DNA of 64,000 nucleotides from Datnioides undecimradiatus (GCA_008933995.1 WARS01000030.1:1211001-1275000), one strand, 5' to 3'. Counted from the stretch's first letter, positions 1 through 13,777 are shown. Numbers and translations: made by a program. The notes: generated by a model not told the origin, from the letters alone.

Positions 1-636
1 GTAAGGCATCCTAGCGCTGACCTCTGGGGGTGGTCATGGCCGTGTCCTTCACTTCTCTAGTTTCACTCTGTCTTTGTCTTGTTGGAGGCTGTCTTCAGTC
101 TTGGCTGTTCATGTTTGCCGGAAAGCTGCTGATACCAGTACCGCTGCTTTGGTTTTGGTGCCCAACATTCCCCGTTGGCAGCAGGAAATCTAATTGAGCC
201 ATTAATACAGTTCGGAATATTTCCTCAAACCAACAGATGATTTAACAACATTTCATTTCAGATCTAACAACTCAAAATATACAGTTTCTGAAGCTGTCCA
301 CATGTATTTAAAAGCATCCTCGCAGAACCACACCACCTGATGTGTTAGATTGAAGTGTGCCTTCAAAAACAGTGCTATGACAAAAGCTTTCCTCACATAT
401 TTTGTATCTCACATATTTCAAAATTTGCCAAATCTTTGTAAAGCAAACAAATCAAATCTGCTTAAGTTAGATTTGAAAATGAATAAGTACTTTCCTAATC
501 GTGCTCTGACTGTATTCTATTGTTAAATAATGTGTTTTCTAAAACACTTTCAGTAATGAAGAAGAACCAGTAGGACTATTAATTTAAAACTAACTCAGAG
601 TGGTATTGATGAAGCTTTACATTATGGAATCAGCTT

Positions 637-654
637 ATCATCATCATCATCATC
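637..654. repeat. (TCA)n microsatellite
   Basis: Six tandem TCA units, seen directly. No coding context. Confidence 0.9.
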
Positions 655-888
655 AAAATATGTATGACAGCAGTTTGGATTTTTGTTTGTAGTTTGCTGG
701 ATTATCTTGTCTTTAGTATAAACAGCAAACAGTAAATCAGAGGCAGCTCGGTTCTGTTACACTTCCTGAGTTTTTCCTTTTCATCTTTTGTCATTCCTTC
801 CTCTCTGCTCCTCTTCTTTCATTTCCTTTTCATTCTTCTTATCACCTCTTCTCCACCCTCTCTTTTCACCTTTGTGTCTCCTCCAGGT

Positions 889-902
889 GTTGCCATGGTA
901 AC
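889..902. promoter_or_regulatory. candidate RFX X-box
   Basis: The 14-mer GTTGCCATGGTAAC fits the RFX X-box consensus GTNRCC-N(0-3)-RGYAAC in both half sites and is palindromic except at one position. RFX factors bind such sites upstream of ciliary and other genes. No target gene is identified here, so function is inferred from the motif alone. Confidence 0.45.
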
Positions 903-1844
903 AGACAGTTTGATCTGACCACAAATGTGGGGATGGATGAAAATAGACCCTGATAAAGAAGTGGCTGCTCTGTTTGACCCTTCTCTCTGTCTGCTCTCTC
1001 TTTTCTACAATGAACAGCCATCTGCTCCTCCCCCCATAACATTATAGGGGTTGTAGGAATCCAGTAAAGTCAGCCAGTGGATATTTAATGCCCATTACCA
1101 CTGTTTATGATGTCCATGTATGTTCAAACGGACTCAGACTTGCTCCACTGAGAGCAGGAACAGATCATACCTGGCAGACAGGATTGTGCAGTGAAAGCTG
1201 CAGAGTTGACCTTTCCACTATGAAAGAACAGCCCATATTTAATAGTGTGATCAAAATTCAATTCATTATGTTAGATTAAAGGAAAAATTGTTTTATTAAG
1301 ACAAATGACATTTAGTTGAATCAAGTCAAACAGCCATTAGATTAGATAATCTCAAGTCAAACTTGGTTTTAATCAAAATATCAGATTACTATTATTATTA
1401 TTATCTGTTTACTGATATTTACTATTACTATTACTATTATATCACTGTTCTGGTGACTGTTCAGTTGTCACTTAGAGTACATATACAGATACCTGGACTG
1501 ACAATTAGACTGAAACTTTTTTCTTCCTTCTTCAAACTGTCGCTCCTCTCCAAAGATTCTTCTAATAGCTTCAGAAGAAATCTTAGATTGTCCTCTGATT
1601 ATTCAAGTGTCTGTCCTTTGCATTAAAATGCAAAGAGGCATTCCTGTGCAATGAAAAATGTGCGGTGGGGGCTCTCCACCCAATCTCCACAGTAAAGAAC
1701 TGCAGGCATAAACAAGTACACATGAAACCAACAATTGAAAAACTGGTCAACTCTTGTCCCATGGTAAGGAGTAAAGCTCAGCGACGACCTGGATGGGTGT
1801 CGGCTCTTTTTCCTGCATCTGCCATTAAACATCTCATGATTGCT

Positions 1845-2110
1845 CCCCGGCTGAGTCGTCCAGTCATTTGGTCTGTGGCTCCTCTGGGCTCCATTCTAAA
1901 GAGTCCATAGGCGAGATACTGAACCCCAAGTTGCTCCTGGTGGCTGTTCCATCATTGTGTGAATGATTACGAATGCGTAGATTCCTTTCTGATGATCAAC
2001 AACCATCTGCCATCAGTGGATAAATGTGTGTGACTACTGACATGTAGTGTAGAGCACTCTGAGTGGTCAGTGGACTACACAGGCACTATAAAAATAAAGT
2101 CCATTGAAAC
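1845..2110 (+). repeat. tRNA-derived SINE, degenerate copy
   Basis: The stretch has the body typical of a widespread teleost SINE: a 'gacactgaaccccaagttgctcc'-like block near 1914-1938, then 'ggctgttccat', 'gccatcagtg', 'acatgtagtgtagagc' and a tail 'ataaaaataaagtccat'. The tRNA-like head near 1845-1880 is badly eroded. It shares the 'ctcctctgggctccat' block with the copy at 17457-17645. The left boundary is approximate. Confidence 0.7.
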
Positions 2111-3049
2111 TCCTCTTCAGTCTAAACCAGAGGTCAAACTGAGACTCCCTATAATTGAGAATGTTCAACACCGATAGAAACTCAGTAGAATTCATGTAGA
2201 CATCAAACTTCCTTAGGTGGTTTACAATTAAAAGTGTAAGGAATCTAAAGTCACCACTAGTGGAGTGTAATAGAGTATGTAGTCTGTGGTAGTATGTGAA
2301 TAAGTAATATTAAAGTTCAACAATCTATTGATCAGTAGTGAGTGAACTTCGATCAGACATTTTCAGTTTAAGTCAGTTGCCTTTTTGTCAAGACACCGTG
2401 CTGGCATGGGCCTCCAGATCTCTGATAAACATTACATGTAATAAAAGGAAACAGCCTTTTGCTTTCTCATGATAATGGGTTTATTAAGTTCTTATCTCAA
2501 GATGGCAAAGCTTGTTTTCTCAAGATGACAAAATAATAAACTCGTGATGTTGAGATAACGGCATAAAAAACTGTTCTCAGCCCCTGTAATCAGGCGCAGT
2601 GTCAGCTACATGTCTGATAATCTGGTTGCTCTGGTGAGACGCAGTCACAGGTAAAGGGACAGGAAGCAAATTCCTCCGCACCTCAGACCTCTCCTATATT
2701 GTTACATCACACACCCAGTGCACTGCTGCTTCTTCTTATCTGGAGCAATCTACGTCATCATTAAAAGCCCATCTACAATCCTCTACCTCCAACCTGCAGC
2801 ACCACTGGATCTGATTCCTTTCCTGTCGCTGTAACACACCAACACAGCAAAACGTAGGAGTGACCGTCACCACAATGTGCGCAGTTGTTGGGTTTGGTCA
2901 TGTCCGTTCTTCTCTCAAACAAATACTGTCACGCTGCTTGAGTGACATTGCTAACACACACAGCTAACAGTTAGCTGTGCAAAGTGTTTGTAGTGGTATT
3001 TTACATATGTATGGCCTTTAATTGAATTTCATTTATTTATTTATTCATC
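2111..3049. other. no gene seen
   Basis: Noncoding in all frames; no motif or repeat family that I can name. Confidence 0.5.
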
Positions 3050-3512
3050 TACTTTAGACTCTAATTTTAGGCTCTGGTTTTAACATTTTAACTTTTATTA
3101 TTGATTTCATTTACTTTACTCTCTTTTTCTGACTGTACTATTTATTTATGTATCTGTATTTATTTATTTATCTATTTTTACAGCTATTCAGCTATTTTTT
3201 TATTTTTTATCTATTTGATTCCCTGGTGAATCTTTTTATTTTCTTGTGTTTATTTTATTAGGTTTTATCTATTTCCATTTGTCGTTTCAGTGTGTCCAGT
3301 GTTTCCTCATTCCTCATTGTAATCTGATTACATTATGATAGTGTTTCCAAAGGTTTTACACAGTGTATGTGTTTTTAGGTCTATGGATGGGTGATGCGGT
3401 TTAGGACAGATTGTGGTGGTGGGGTATGAGTATCCTTCTGAAAAACACTTTGTGCTACAAGAGTGTTGTATGAAAGGTGCTGTACAAATAAAGTTTGACT
3501 GATTGATTGATG
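3050..3512 (+). mobile_element. L2/Rex1-like LINE 3' end
   Basis: A T-rich tract of TTTATT repeats is followed by 'ctttgtgctacaagagtgttgtatgaaaggtgctgtacaaataaag' at about 3449-3494, then a (TGAT)n tail at 3497-3512. This is the characteristic 3' terminus of fish L2/Rex1-like non-LTR retrotransposons. Only untranslated sequence is present. The left boundary is approximate. Confidence 0.65.
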
Positions 3513-3960
3513 TAAGATCTATTTTACTGTTCAAAGACACAGAGGCCACTTCACACACATTCATCTCCTCTCATCTTGACTGTTTCAACAGCCTCTTTAA
3601 TTGCCACAACCAAAAATCTAGTTATAAGCTCCAGATCGTACAGAACTCAACAGCTATGCTGTTAACAAGATCCATGAGAAGTCAGCACATTAGCCAGAGC
3701 CAGAACGTAGCTGAAGATCCCCAGACAGAGGTCTTGTATCTGTTCCCAAGACTCTTGAACTTGAGGCAGTCAGAGCCCCGGTGCTATGGAATGAGCTGCC
3801 TGCAGAATTCAGTTCAGCAGAATCAGTGACTTCTATTCATAAAACACACTTTTATTAGAAAGTGTTTCCTGATTTTACTTGATTCATATTGTTTGCCTTT
3901 TCTTGCTTTTTTATTCATTACTGGATTTTTGTTCTATTTATTTCTACATTTTTTTTCTCA
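3513..3960 (+). mobile_element. LINE reverse transcriptase C-terminal fragment (degenerate)
   Basis: The frame starting near 3503 reads FISSHLDCFNSLFNC and then KLQIVQNSTAMLLTRS. These match the 'ISRLDYCNSLL...LQ.VQNAAARLLTR' region of L2/Rex1/CR1-type LINE reverse transcriptases. A later stretch near 3773-3850 matches the 'APRLWNSLP...AESV..FK' block at the end of the protein. Sequence between the blocks is shortened and frameshifted, so it is not functional. The trailing T-rich sequence to about 3960 fits a 3' UTR. Confidence 0.75.
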
Positions 3961-6900
3961 GTTCAAAGTTGTTTTAAGTGGAGCATTTGTTTTGAAAAAT
4001 GCTCAAAAAGAAAAGATTATTGTCATAATTGTGTAATTTTGGCAAAAGATTATTATACACTTCAGACTCCCATTAAAGTTAATTATTTTGTTATCTAAAG
4101 GAAGCAAATGCTGATTTCTTGACCTGAGTAGTTTATCAGGAGACAATGGCATCACAAGAATCACAAGGGTGGACATACACACACTGACGTTATTGCTTCA
4201 AAGTAACACTTATGAACATTTTATATGAACCTTTTATCATTTTTCCAAGAAAGAAACTGTCCACACTGATGGATGTCTGAATGGTATAATGGAGTATGTA
4301 TGTAAATAAGTAAGACTGATTAATAATTAAAAGTCAGTCAAAATCTGAAATGTGATGAAATGTGTTATCCTTATCAGTGACTCAAATATGACAATTACAC
4401 ACCACATGTTCCATTTTATTACAGCAAATGACCAACCTTCCCCAAATGGCAGCCTGTTCCTTTAAGTCATTTTGGACTCCTCTATGACCGGCAGCCACCC
4501 TGCATTTGCTCGGAGTGTAAGTTAAACCTGCGGGGATTAGAATAACCTGCTGTACAAAGGGGGAAAACAACAAGGAAACTGCTTAACATTTCTGACCTGC
4601 TAATAAGGGTTAGGGACAGTGTGGAATTCTGCCCTTCGTTGTGGATGAAGGAGTCTCAAAACACACTCAGACAGTATTCAGACTGCCTGGAATTCTCTTT
4701 ATTGGGGAATTATGGCTTTAGGAGTCGTGCTAGATAGGTTCAGCAAAATCTGGATACACTACTCATAGGATGCAATTGTGCTTCAAGGATATTTTCCATG
4801 TTGACAGTGAAAAGAGTGATAGGTTCAGAGATGATGAGCTGTGCAGAGCTCTCTTGGTGATTGCACCCTGTCAACAGCACATCTGCACATGTTCCACATG
4901 CATTTATGTTGCATTACTTTTCGCTACTTAACCTCTTATTTATATCTGGATATGTTACCTTAATATGAACATCTGATCATAGTTTGCACACACTGTGATG
5001 AGATGCGAGTCTACATGCCCTGTCAATAAATATGGGGTGTCCTCTGCTTCCAGACCAGTAACCCTCTGATGCTTGGCTCCTCTGACCATACGAGTTCTCC
5101 TCAACTCTTGCTACTATATTTTCATTATTCAGTAGAGTGAGCATTTCAGTGAGATGCATCATGATCAGCTATCGTCTAAAGAAATACCAATTTATCAAAA
5201 ATGTAGTTAGTCAGTGGGGTTTTCCAGTGTTGTTAATATAAGTGGTAGGTTTGATGGCATGGCACCATGGCAGGTGGCTGACTGACAGAGATGTATTGTC
5301 TAAAGAAGCTTCCTGATTGCACAGAGATGCACCATGACTGCCGCTATAAATCAGCACGGCTGCATGAAGTGCTGGGTTGGTCCACCACTGAAATATCTCT
5401 GATGGTCACAGTCAAATACCGCAAATACTCCAAAACCAACAACAATCCTGATCAGCATCAGCTGCACTCTCATTTTTCACTGGCAAATGCTAGCATGCTA
5501 ACAAAAAGGACTAAGATACTAAACATAGTAAACTTGCTAAACATCAGCATGTTAGCATTGTCAGTGTGAGTATGTACAATACTAGAGCTTTGCAGTATCT
5601 CTCAGCCTGTGAGAACAGTTTTGTGGGGACTTTGCTGAAGTCAGAGAATAATAATGACAATGTTCCTGTGATGTCATCAGCCAAGTTCCAATCTGGAGGT
5701 GGGTTTTGAAAGAAGTGGGCATTTACAAGTCTGGTGGAGTGAGACAAAAGATGCTTTTGAGTTGCAATATAGAAAATGCATAATCTTTCTCCCACTTCTA
5801 TGGAGGTGCAGTGTTAATCAGCAAAGTTCCCTTTCAACAGGGACAGCCATGATTAATATTAACATATGTGTCCAGGTGGTTTGGGAGTAATACTGCATGT
5901 GTCTCCAGAGGAAATCTGTGAAATGTGATAGTAAACACTAAATACAAATGCTGCTCAAGTGCTTTCCAATGTGCTTCCCAATCACTCAACTGGAGCTCTG
6001 AGGTTCATTGTTTTGGCCCAAGAGGCACTGGAGACCATCACCCGTGTGATTGGTGTATGACTCACCCTGAGACTCAGCTGCCCCTTCATTAATATCCCTA
6101 AGTGAAACTGAATTCACTTGAGTTAGTGTCAGTTGGGTCTGAAGACTAAAACTGTGAAAATGAATGAAGTTAGAAAGACATTAGCTCCCCAGACTGCTGA
6201 AGCCTGCTCCTCATTCTGCCACAGTGCAAAGACTCCATGCTAGCAGCTGCTAGCATAACATTCTCTAACTGAACGTCCAAGTTAGACTGTGGGCAACGGT
6301 CCAGGTTTTTGACAAGGACAAAGACTGTGCTGATATCTGTGGTTCTGCTGCATCGACCGTGATTGTAGATCTGACAGTGTTAATCTGTGAGGATCTCTAT
6401 AAAGATCCATCTGAGGCACTCACAAGTATATGGAAGAGTGGGGATTCAGTTTCATGTGAGCTGTGCTGGAAGCTAAATCAATACTACAGTTGTCATATTT
6501 ATTGCAGTAGAGCCCTTAAACTCACTAGTGTCAAACAGGAAACACGCCTTTGACTGTTTTACTGTTACAACTATCAATTTGATACTTATAAAACGTATTT
6601 TGACCCTGATGTGTAACTTTAAGAGTCTAGTTTTCATTTTTTTGTTAATCTAGCTTTGACCACTTTGAGTTTGTGTGATAAAATGACCTCAGGCAGGGCC
6701 TGTGTACCTCTTAGTGGATGAATAAAGTAAAAGTATTTAATTTGTTTAACTGTCTGACCTGTTGATCTATTGGTCATCACTGTGCTTTAACACTTAAGTC
6801 AGGTTAGAGTCTTCCTCAGGGACTAACTGTCAAATAGCCAGTAGACTTCTGGGACATCCTGACTGACCATTCCACTTTCAGCTCATATTATAACCAATAT

Positions 6901-8079
6901 CACGATAGTTTTATGTTATGCAAATGTCGAGCCAAGATTACACTGTTTTGAAAAAAGCTACTTGAAATCAAGACAAAAGCTCTGATTTGCTGAGCAAAGA
7001 GTTCCAAAGAGAAACAACAGTTTGGCAGAGAGCCTCCATTATGAATTTTCATTTGACTAAAATACAGTCTGAGTGCAAGCGCAGACTTCAATCAATTAGC
7101 CTTTACATTGCATTATTAGTGGATGAGAGAGTGTTGCAACAGAGGAGCATTAGCTGGAGTGAAATCAGTCACGCACACTTGTGTTGTGTCACAATACAAA
7201 CTATTAGCTGACCACTACTAAACCAAAGACAATAGAAATGAGTTGTAGGTTGTCAGAATAACTTGGCTTGATTCACTGTATTTGCAGTTTTAGATGATTC
7301 AAAGCGGTGCACAACGCTGATTGGAGTGATGTGCTGGTAGGGGAATGTCAGTCCCCCCATCCAGGCCTCTGGTTGGAACAACATGAGACTCCAACACTGA
7401 ACTGGCAAAAGAGGATTTTATGGGAAATGTGTACGGGAATTAGCGGCAAATCCAGCCGCTAATGAGATTTCTTTCTATTTCCTAATCTTTCCTCTAGCCA
7501 CCATTCAGAGGATCAGGGCAGCACAAATTGCTTGAACCTTGTCACCTTTCACATCAACATCAGCGTCAACAGCAAAGATCCCACTGACCGGCCTGCTCAC
7601 ATTAAAATACCACCATAAGGTTCTCGCGGTGGTGTTGGCAGGTTTGTAGTGGAATGAAACGGAGCATAATTCCTGAATGAATTCCTGGAGGACTTCTGGT
7701 CTTCTTCAGTCAGCATTCTCACCTTTTACATAGCTAGACTAGCAACTTTCTTCTGCCTCCTGTCTTTGAGCTAAGCTAGGCTAAATGGAGCTGTCTGTAA
7801 TAGATGCATTCACACCACAGTGATACCAATCATACTGATTCTCCATAAATGTACTAACATCGTATAAAAAAGCATATCTTCTTTCTTTCCGATATTGATG
7901 ATGCCTGTCGATGTACTTACTGTACACTTCCATGTAGATGCTAATCAGTCTGATTGTATTCAGATCAGTATTTACCATACATACACTGACATTTAGTGAA
8001 GACAGCTTGTGCTCAGAGCTTTTTGGAATATTAAAAGACAATGTGAAAACATTAATAATAATAAAAAATAATGATGATC
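3961..8079. other. no gene seen
   Basis: About 4 kb of AT-rich noncoding DNA. Apart from the short repeat near 5478-5575, I recognise no exon, RNA gene or named repeat. Confidence 0.45.
5478..5575. repeat. dispersed 'GCTAGCATGCTAAC' type repeat
   Basis: The pattern 'tgctagcatgctaac ... gctaaacatcagcatgttagcatt' is a motif scattered through teleost genomes, with imperfect inverted symmetry between GCTAAC and GTTAGC units. The family name is not known to me. Confidence 0.4.
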
Positions 8080-8357
8080 TTAAGGTCCTGGGTTCGATTC
8101 CCGATAGGGTCCTTTCTGTGTTAAGTTTGCATGTTCTCTGTGTGTCCGTGTAGGTGCCCTCTGGGTTCCTCCCACCACCCAAAAGCATGCATCATAGGTG
8201 AATTGGGAACTCAAAATTGGCCATAGGAATGAATGAGTTAGTCTGTCTTTATTCATCAGCCCAGCAACAGACTGGCGACCTGTCCTGGGTGTACCCCGCC
8301 TCCCGCCCAATAACTGCTGGCACCCCTGCAGTTACAGAAAGTGGATGGATGGATGAG
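8080..8357 (+). repeat. tRNA-derived SINE / LINE-tailed repeat with (GGAT)n end
   Basis: A Pol III B-box (GGTTCGATTCC, 8091-8101) is followed by the familiar fish repeat body: 'gtttgcatgttctctgtgtg', 'gggttcctcccacc', 'gactggcgacctgtcctggg' and 'gtaccccgcctcccgcccaat'. It ends in 'acagaaagtggatggatggatga'. On the minus strand it gives a spurious frame with REHAN and RESNPGP strings often mis-annotated as protein. Non-functional. Confidence 0.8.
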
Positions 8358-11300
8358 TATCTTCATAAATAAAGTTTTTTTTTAATCTTTTCCTATGTTA
8401 CACTGGGTTGTGTGTATTCTGTAGTTATTCTGTCTCAACAGTCATCTCCAGCACTGTGCTTAGGTGTTATGGTTATTACTTGTCACTTGTGCATGTGAAC
8501 ATGGAATTTCCCTTTTATCTTTAAAGTCTACTTGTTATGAAATATGTTGGATTGATGTCTTTTTTTGACAGCATAATATGAGAAGATGATCTAAACTGAT
8601 CTGACCTCCACAGCTGAACCAACAAGAAGCTACAAACCCTGGTTGTGTGGCCCTTAAAGTAAAGTGAATGATGTCATTCTGCAGTTTTTAATCCAATCAC
8701 TGACCTCTACGTTGAGTTGACAGCATTATTTAACTGCTTGTATTTAACAGCCTTCCTTGCTGGTGTAAGGAAACCATAATGGCTGTTCTTATATCCAGAG
8801 ATCATAGAGGAGGCTGACTCTCTCTGCCAGCTTGGGCCCACAGAAATACCCCACCATTAAAAACCTGCTGTAATGCAAAATCCTTTGTTCCTCACTGAGA
8901 TTTACAGAAAAGCGTTAAAACCCAACTTTGAAATGACAGAACTTTGTCATGGACAAAGCAAATCAGCACTGAATATGAGCACTGTACCAGTTTACAGTGG
9001 GGTACAGAGAGAGTCAGCCGTGTGTTACCCGTGTCAGCTTTATGAGCCGCTGCTTTTATTGTTTAAATGAGGTAATGATGTGAGGTTACAGACAGGGGAG
9101 CAGGATGAGTGCTGACGCTCTGTCTCACGCCAGTTAACGACCAGCCAGAACTGGGGACAGGGATTCTACTCGGTTTATATGGAGGTACTTGGGATGAATG
9201 ATAGATAGAACAAAACAGTTGTCCAGGTGTCCTTGGGACGCCCCAAAACCAATACATTATCACCGTCCATAAAAAAAGAAAAACGGCTGCTAATTCTAAA
9301 GTCATATATTTGATTTAGAGGACGCTCTATAGCCACCACTCACCCGCCACTATTCATTTTTATATTGTATAGATTTGAATGGCTTTCTTTATTGAATATC
9401 TTAAATGTATATCAGCTGTCTCACAGCATTTTGATAAGTGATTATTGATGAAAAATGTCCCCTGACACAAGTGATGAGCACATAGGAGCGACTGGCTGTA
9501 AAAGTGTCTTTGATGGTCGGGATGGCCGACAGTTAAGCTTTAATAAACATGTCACTTCTCTGTGCCTGTGCCCAAATACCCCAGCATGATGGGCTGTCAC
9601 TGCTGTGGTGGACCAATCGATCAGCGCGATTGGAATAATTTGTTGATGAGAGTACAACGGTATGAAGCCCGAAGAGTAAACAGATGCATCTGTATCGTGC
9701 TTCAGCCTATGTTTCACATCTTTAACAATGTGCTTCTCATTCATCCATTCATGCACACACACAAACACACTCACTGATTGTCAAGCAATTTCAGGGCCAA
9801 TGAGGAGCTTGGGATTGAGCACCAGGTGCAGTTGCATTGTGGGTAACGCAAGCAGCAGGTTTTGAAGAATAATGCTCATTATTCACCCATAAGAATGATC
9901 GAATGTGTTTTCATTATAACACTGTTCTATGATTTGTAGAGGATTTGGACACATCGGACGTTTCAAACATGTCGGAGCCTTCGTCAGAGGTTGTAGTCGT
10001 TATGATGGGAGTGAAGGAGGAAGTCAGGTGATGTTAGAGTTACACAGTCTGCGTGAAGCAGAGGTCAGGTCGGATGAAAAGGTCAAAAAAACATTGGACT
10101 GAAACACAGGGAGGCCACTGTTGGTTTGGTCACTGCTGTTCATTCATTACTGAAATCACCACGACTGAAGGTCCTCTAACCTAAACGAAGTATTAATAAC
10201 TTCACCCAACTGTTTTTGTGCTTAAATCTGTGCCTAAAGCATAGAACAGATGTATTTCCTAACAGCGACTTATAAGAGTTTTGCCACAGACAAATGACAC
10301 TGACACATGAAAGCAAAATCCCTTCAAAAAGGGCCGACTGAGATCAGTTTAACCAGCAGGAACCAGATTAAAGATGCTTCCTAACTTGCAGGTCTAATCT
10401 GAACTGTTTGCTAGTATGGATATGACCTGGATATGAAGCGCCTCTCTAACTATTAAGCTGTCTAATAATGCCAACAAACCAGCATAACATCGGTTGAAAG
10501 TTAAGTTTAACCCAGCTGCCGACTCAACGTTCCTTCAGTCTGAGAGTTTCAGAGCTTCAGTTTCTGGTGGCACTGCAAAGGACGAGGTGCAGACTGCGAA
10601 ACTGTAAAGCACCCAGCAGGAAAAGCTTGTGGCCGATCCCTCCCATCCTGTACAGAAACGTTTTGAAACGCGCTGTGGTCCACCGTGACCAAACCTTCAG
10701 CTTTTTGCACACTGCACATTTTCTTTACACTATGAACACTTGCACACTATATTAATATTTTGCACATTCCATGCACTTCATTAAAACAGTGCACAGCTTT
10801 TCCATTTGGAAAATATGATATATTTCAAATGTATTTAGGTTTTTAATATACTTTATTGTAATTTTTGTTTTTCTCTCATATGTTTGCTGTGACCACTATG
10901 CACCAAAACACCAAGATAAAGGAAAAGCAAGGAAATCACTAGCTAACACATTGATCCTGGAATATGACTATAAAGAATATGATTTCTGTGCTTGGAAAGA
11001 GCTGAACTCATATCAGTAAATGCACAGAATCTGTCAACGTAATTCTGGCTGTTTCTGGAGCTCAGTAGCATGACATCACTGGTTGGCAGTGGTGGCTGTT
11101 CTTACCTAAGCTGCCCTTCTGTCTGACTTCACTGCCAGACATGCACCATGCACACAATGCTGCTTAATTGATAGCATCACTTAAAAGCTTTAGTCCACTG
11201 AAGTTGGCATCTAGTTTAATATCCTAAGTGCCCTGGCCCGTCTCGCAAACTCCCAGAGGTGCCATACCCAGACATTCAGTCAATACAGGCTGATGGACGT

Positions 11301-13777
11301 CCCTCTGCCCCCCCCCCCCCCCCTTAGTGCCCAAATACCTTATATTGGGAATACAGGACTTCTTCTATCTGCACGGTTTGGTGTCTGAGCGAGTTGACAG
11401 TCACTTTATGATAATGAGGCAGGACTGACAATCGTTTCCAAACATGGAGCACCTGAACTGGCTATTTTCAAATTGAACCAGGGTGCTACGAAGGCTGGGC
11501 AGAGCCTAAGTACCCCAGATACCAACCTAACCAGTCTTTTGATGCTCGCCTATTATAAACCACCAACCAATGGTTTGTTTCAGTCATTTAATACAGAAGC
11601 CTACAGTTTGTTCTCCACGCAGGACATTTGTGCCAATGCACTGACCCACAGGCTCACAGCAGTCTGAGACAATACTCTCAGGAGGACATTAATATGAGTT
11701 ATCAAATAAGAATCTATAATGTTACAAATTACAATCGTTTTATTAATTGTGCAAGCACATTGTGATTTTACAGCGTCAACTTTGATTTCACAGGGAGTTA
11801 TTATAAATAGTTAAATTAAAATGCATTATACAGTATAATTCTGTTACACAAATAACAGCAGTTTGATCCACAATTCAAGCCATTCATTTCTTCTGCAAGT
11901 CTCCATTCTGGAGATGCCAATAAAAAGTTGCGAGTTCCTGCTGTTCCTGAACGCAGCACTGCACAGACCTGTGCAGGTATTAACTGCGGTGGGTCACTGT
12001 GCAGCATCATTACATTAATGTTACGTGGTCATTATCCGAAGGTCACACGTGACCAGTTACAAAAGCACGTTTGCACGTTGTCTCACTGCAGTTACAGCAC
12101 GGGATATGGAGTCATTTGACAGTGCGCTATAGCTTCAGCATTCTTTAAGTCAGATTTAATGGTTCCAGAGCAGAGTTGATCAATTCCAAAGAACGCTTTT
12201 CTCCTGTGCTCCTTAAACTCACCATTCAGCACACAGTGCATTTCCCATGTTATACACAGACTGCGTATCTGACTGTGTGCTGGCTTGTGGTCGATGGCTC
12301 TGACCCTGTTCATCTCTCTCCTCTCCTCTGCGTCACATGTGATCTGAGGATATGGTACAGACCTTCAAGCTGACTCTTTCTTCTTATGTAATTCATTCAA
12401 GGCTGACAATTAGCTATAAAAAGCATCCAGCTATCTGTGCTCTCACTAAAAACGTCCAGTCTAGATTCATCTAGATCCCCCCCCACACACACACGCACAC
12501 ACACACTCTTTAGTGCTTCTCACTGAGAGCATCCTGCAGTAAGGACTAAACCATGTGAACCAGGCTCAAAGCAAATGATTCATCATTTATCTACTGCATG
12601 TGTGACCAAATGCTGATAATTAACTTAACTTAATGGGGTGCTCTGCCAGTTTCACAGATAATGGTCAATGTGTCCAATAAGATCAACTGACCAATCAATA
12701 AGAAGGTCACAGTGGAAAGAGGTGACGTCATACTTAAACATCCCCCGTTGGACCTGTTCATCAGCAGGTTCATGTTCTGCCTGCTGTGTGCTGGTACACA
12801 AGTATACCCACGCACACATTAATGTGGCCTACAGGGGGCATTGACGGACCAACATATTTCACAATGACACACTGTGAGTTTTGGTGAGTAACACAGAACG
12901 TAAACATATTTGTGTTTACAAGGAAGATTCAAAAGGCAACTTTAAGGACTTTAAGGAGCCCCCTTAGTGATGCAAATGACTGCAGGGTCACAGGCCAGTG
13001 TCTCTGAAGGCTTTGACCTCACAGAGGTGCATTACACAACTGCTCCCTTTCAAACTATGATGTGACATTAATAGTGAGCACGGCATTCAAAAAACAAAAA
13101 TAACAATAATACATACATTTGACATGATTTGATATGTTCTCATGCCCAATGAATGAACATTTGACTCTTTGTACAAACACAGGAGTCATCAATCAAACAG
13201 CCACTTTATGATGAACTGTACTTCTACAGCAGCGTTCCAGTCTCCCAACACTTCAAAGTGCTTTGCACCACAGGTCGGCATTCACCCACTGAAATCCCAT
13301 TTATATCCTGAGAATAGAACCGCATTCATTCATATTGCATCAGGCACCGACAGGACAACCATCTGGAGCAACTATTGGCAGCAGACGGTCAGAAAGGTTA
13401 GTAATGTAACACATTACAGTCTGTTTTCAGTATAAACACAACAGGGACTCTAAATACAGTTAACTTTGGTGGCTGCTGCTCAGAGGCGGAGCGGTTCATC
13501 TATCCATCAGCATGACGAACTGTCCTCGGATCAGACACAGAAACCTAAAGCGCTCCCCACTACCCTTACCAAAATCTCAGCATGGCAGCAGCATGTATAG
13601 AAATCACGGCAGAATCACAGTCATCATAAACTCTGGATCACCACCCTGCCCTTGTTTTGCTTTGAGGAACAATGAAAGAAATATTAAACATATTAAAGCC
13701 AGATTTGACAGAGGGGTCTCTAGAACAAGTGCAGAAACGGGTGCATGTGCATGTACGGGTGCTCTTCTGTTTAAGTT
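8358..13777. other. no gene seen
   Basis: About 5.4 kb without a recognisable exon. It contains a C16 run (11308-11323) and a CA-rich patch near 12483-12508. Confidence 0.45.
11308..11323. repeat. poly-C run
   Basis: Sixteen consecutive C residues, seen directly. Such runs are length-unstable and error-prone in assembly. Confidence 0.9.

Larger units (their letters stand above)
1..1844. other. no recognised gene; low-copy DNA with short repeats
   Basis: No conserved protein is recognisable on either strand. The window opens with GTAAGG, which looks like a splice donor. A pyrimidine-rich tract ends in AG at 885-886 (see findings). Short ATT-type repeats lie near 1385-1440. The small open frames here have no recognisable domain. 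Confidence 0.5.

Noticed and set aside
8091-8101. tRNA B-box suggesting a tRNA gene
   Set aside because: No cloverleaf could be folded around it; the sequence continues as a SINE body.
8080-8310. Minus-strand open frame with REHAN and RESNPGP strings
   Set aside because: This is a translated SINE, a common false protein in fish annotation.
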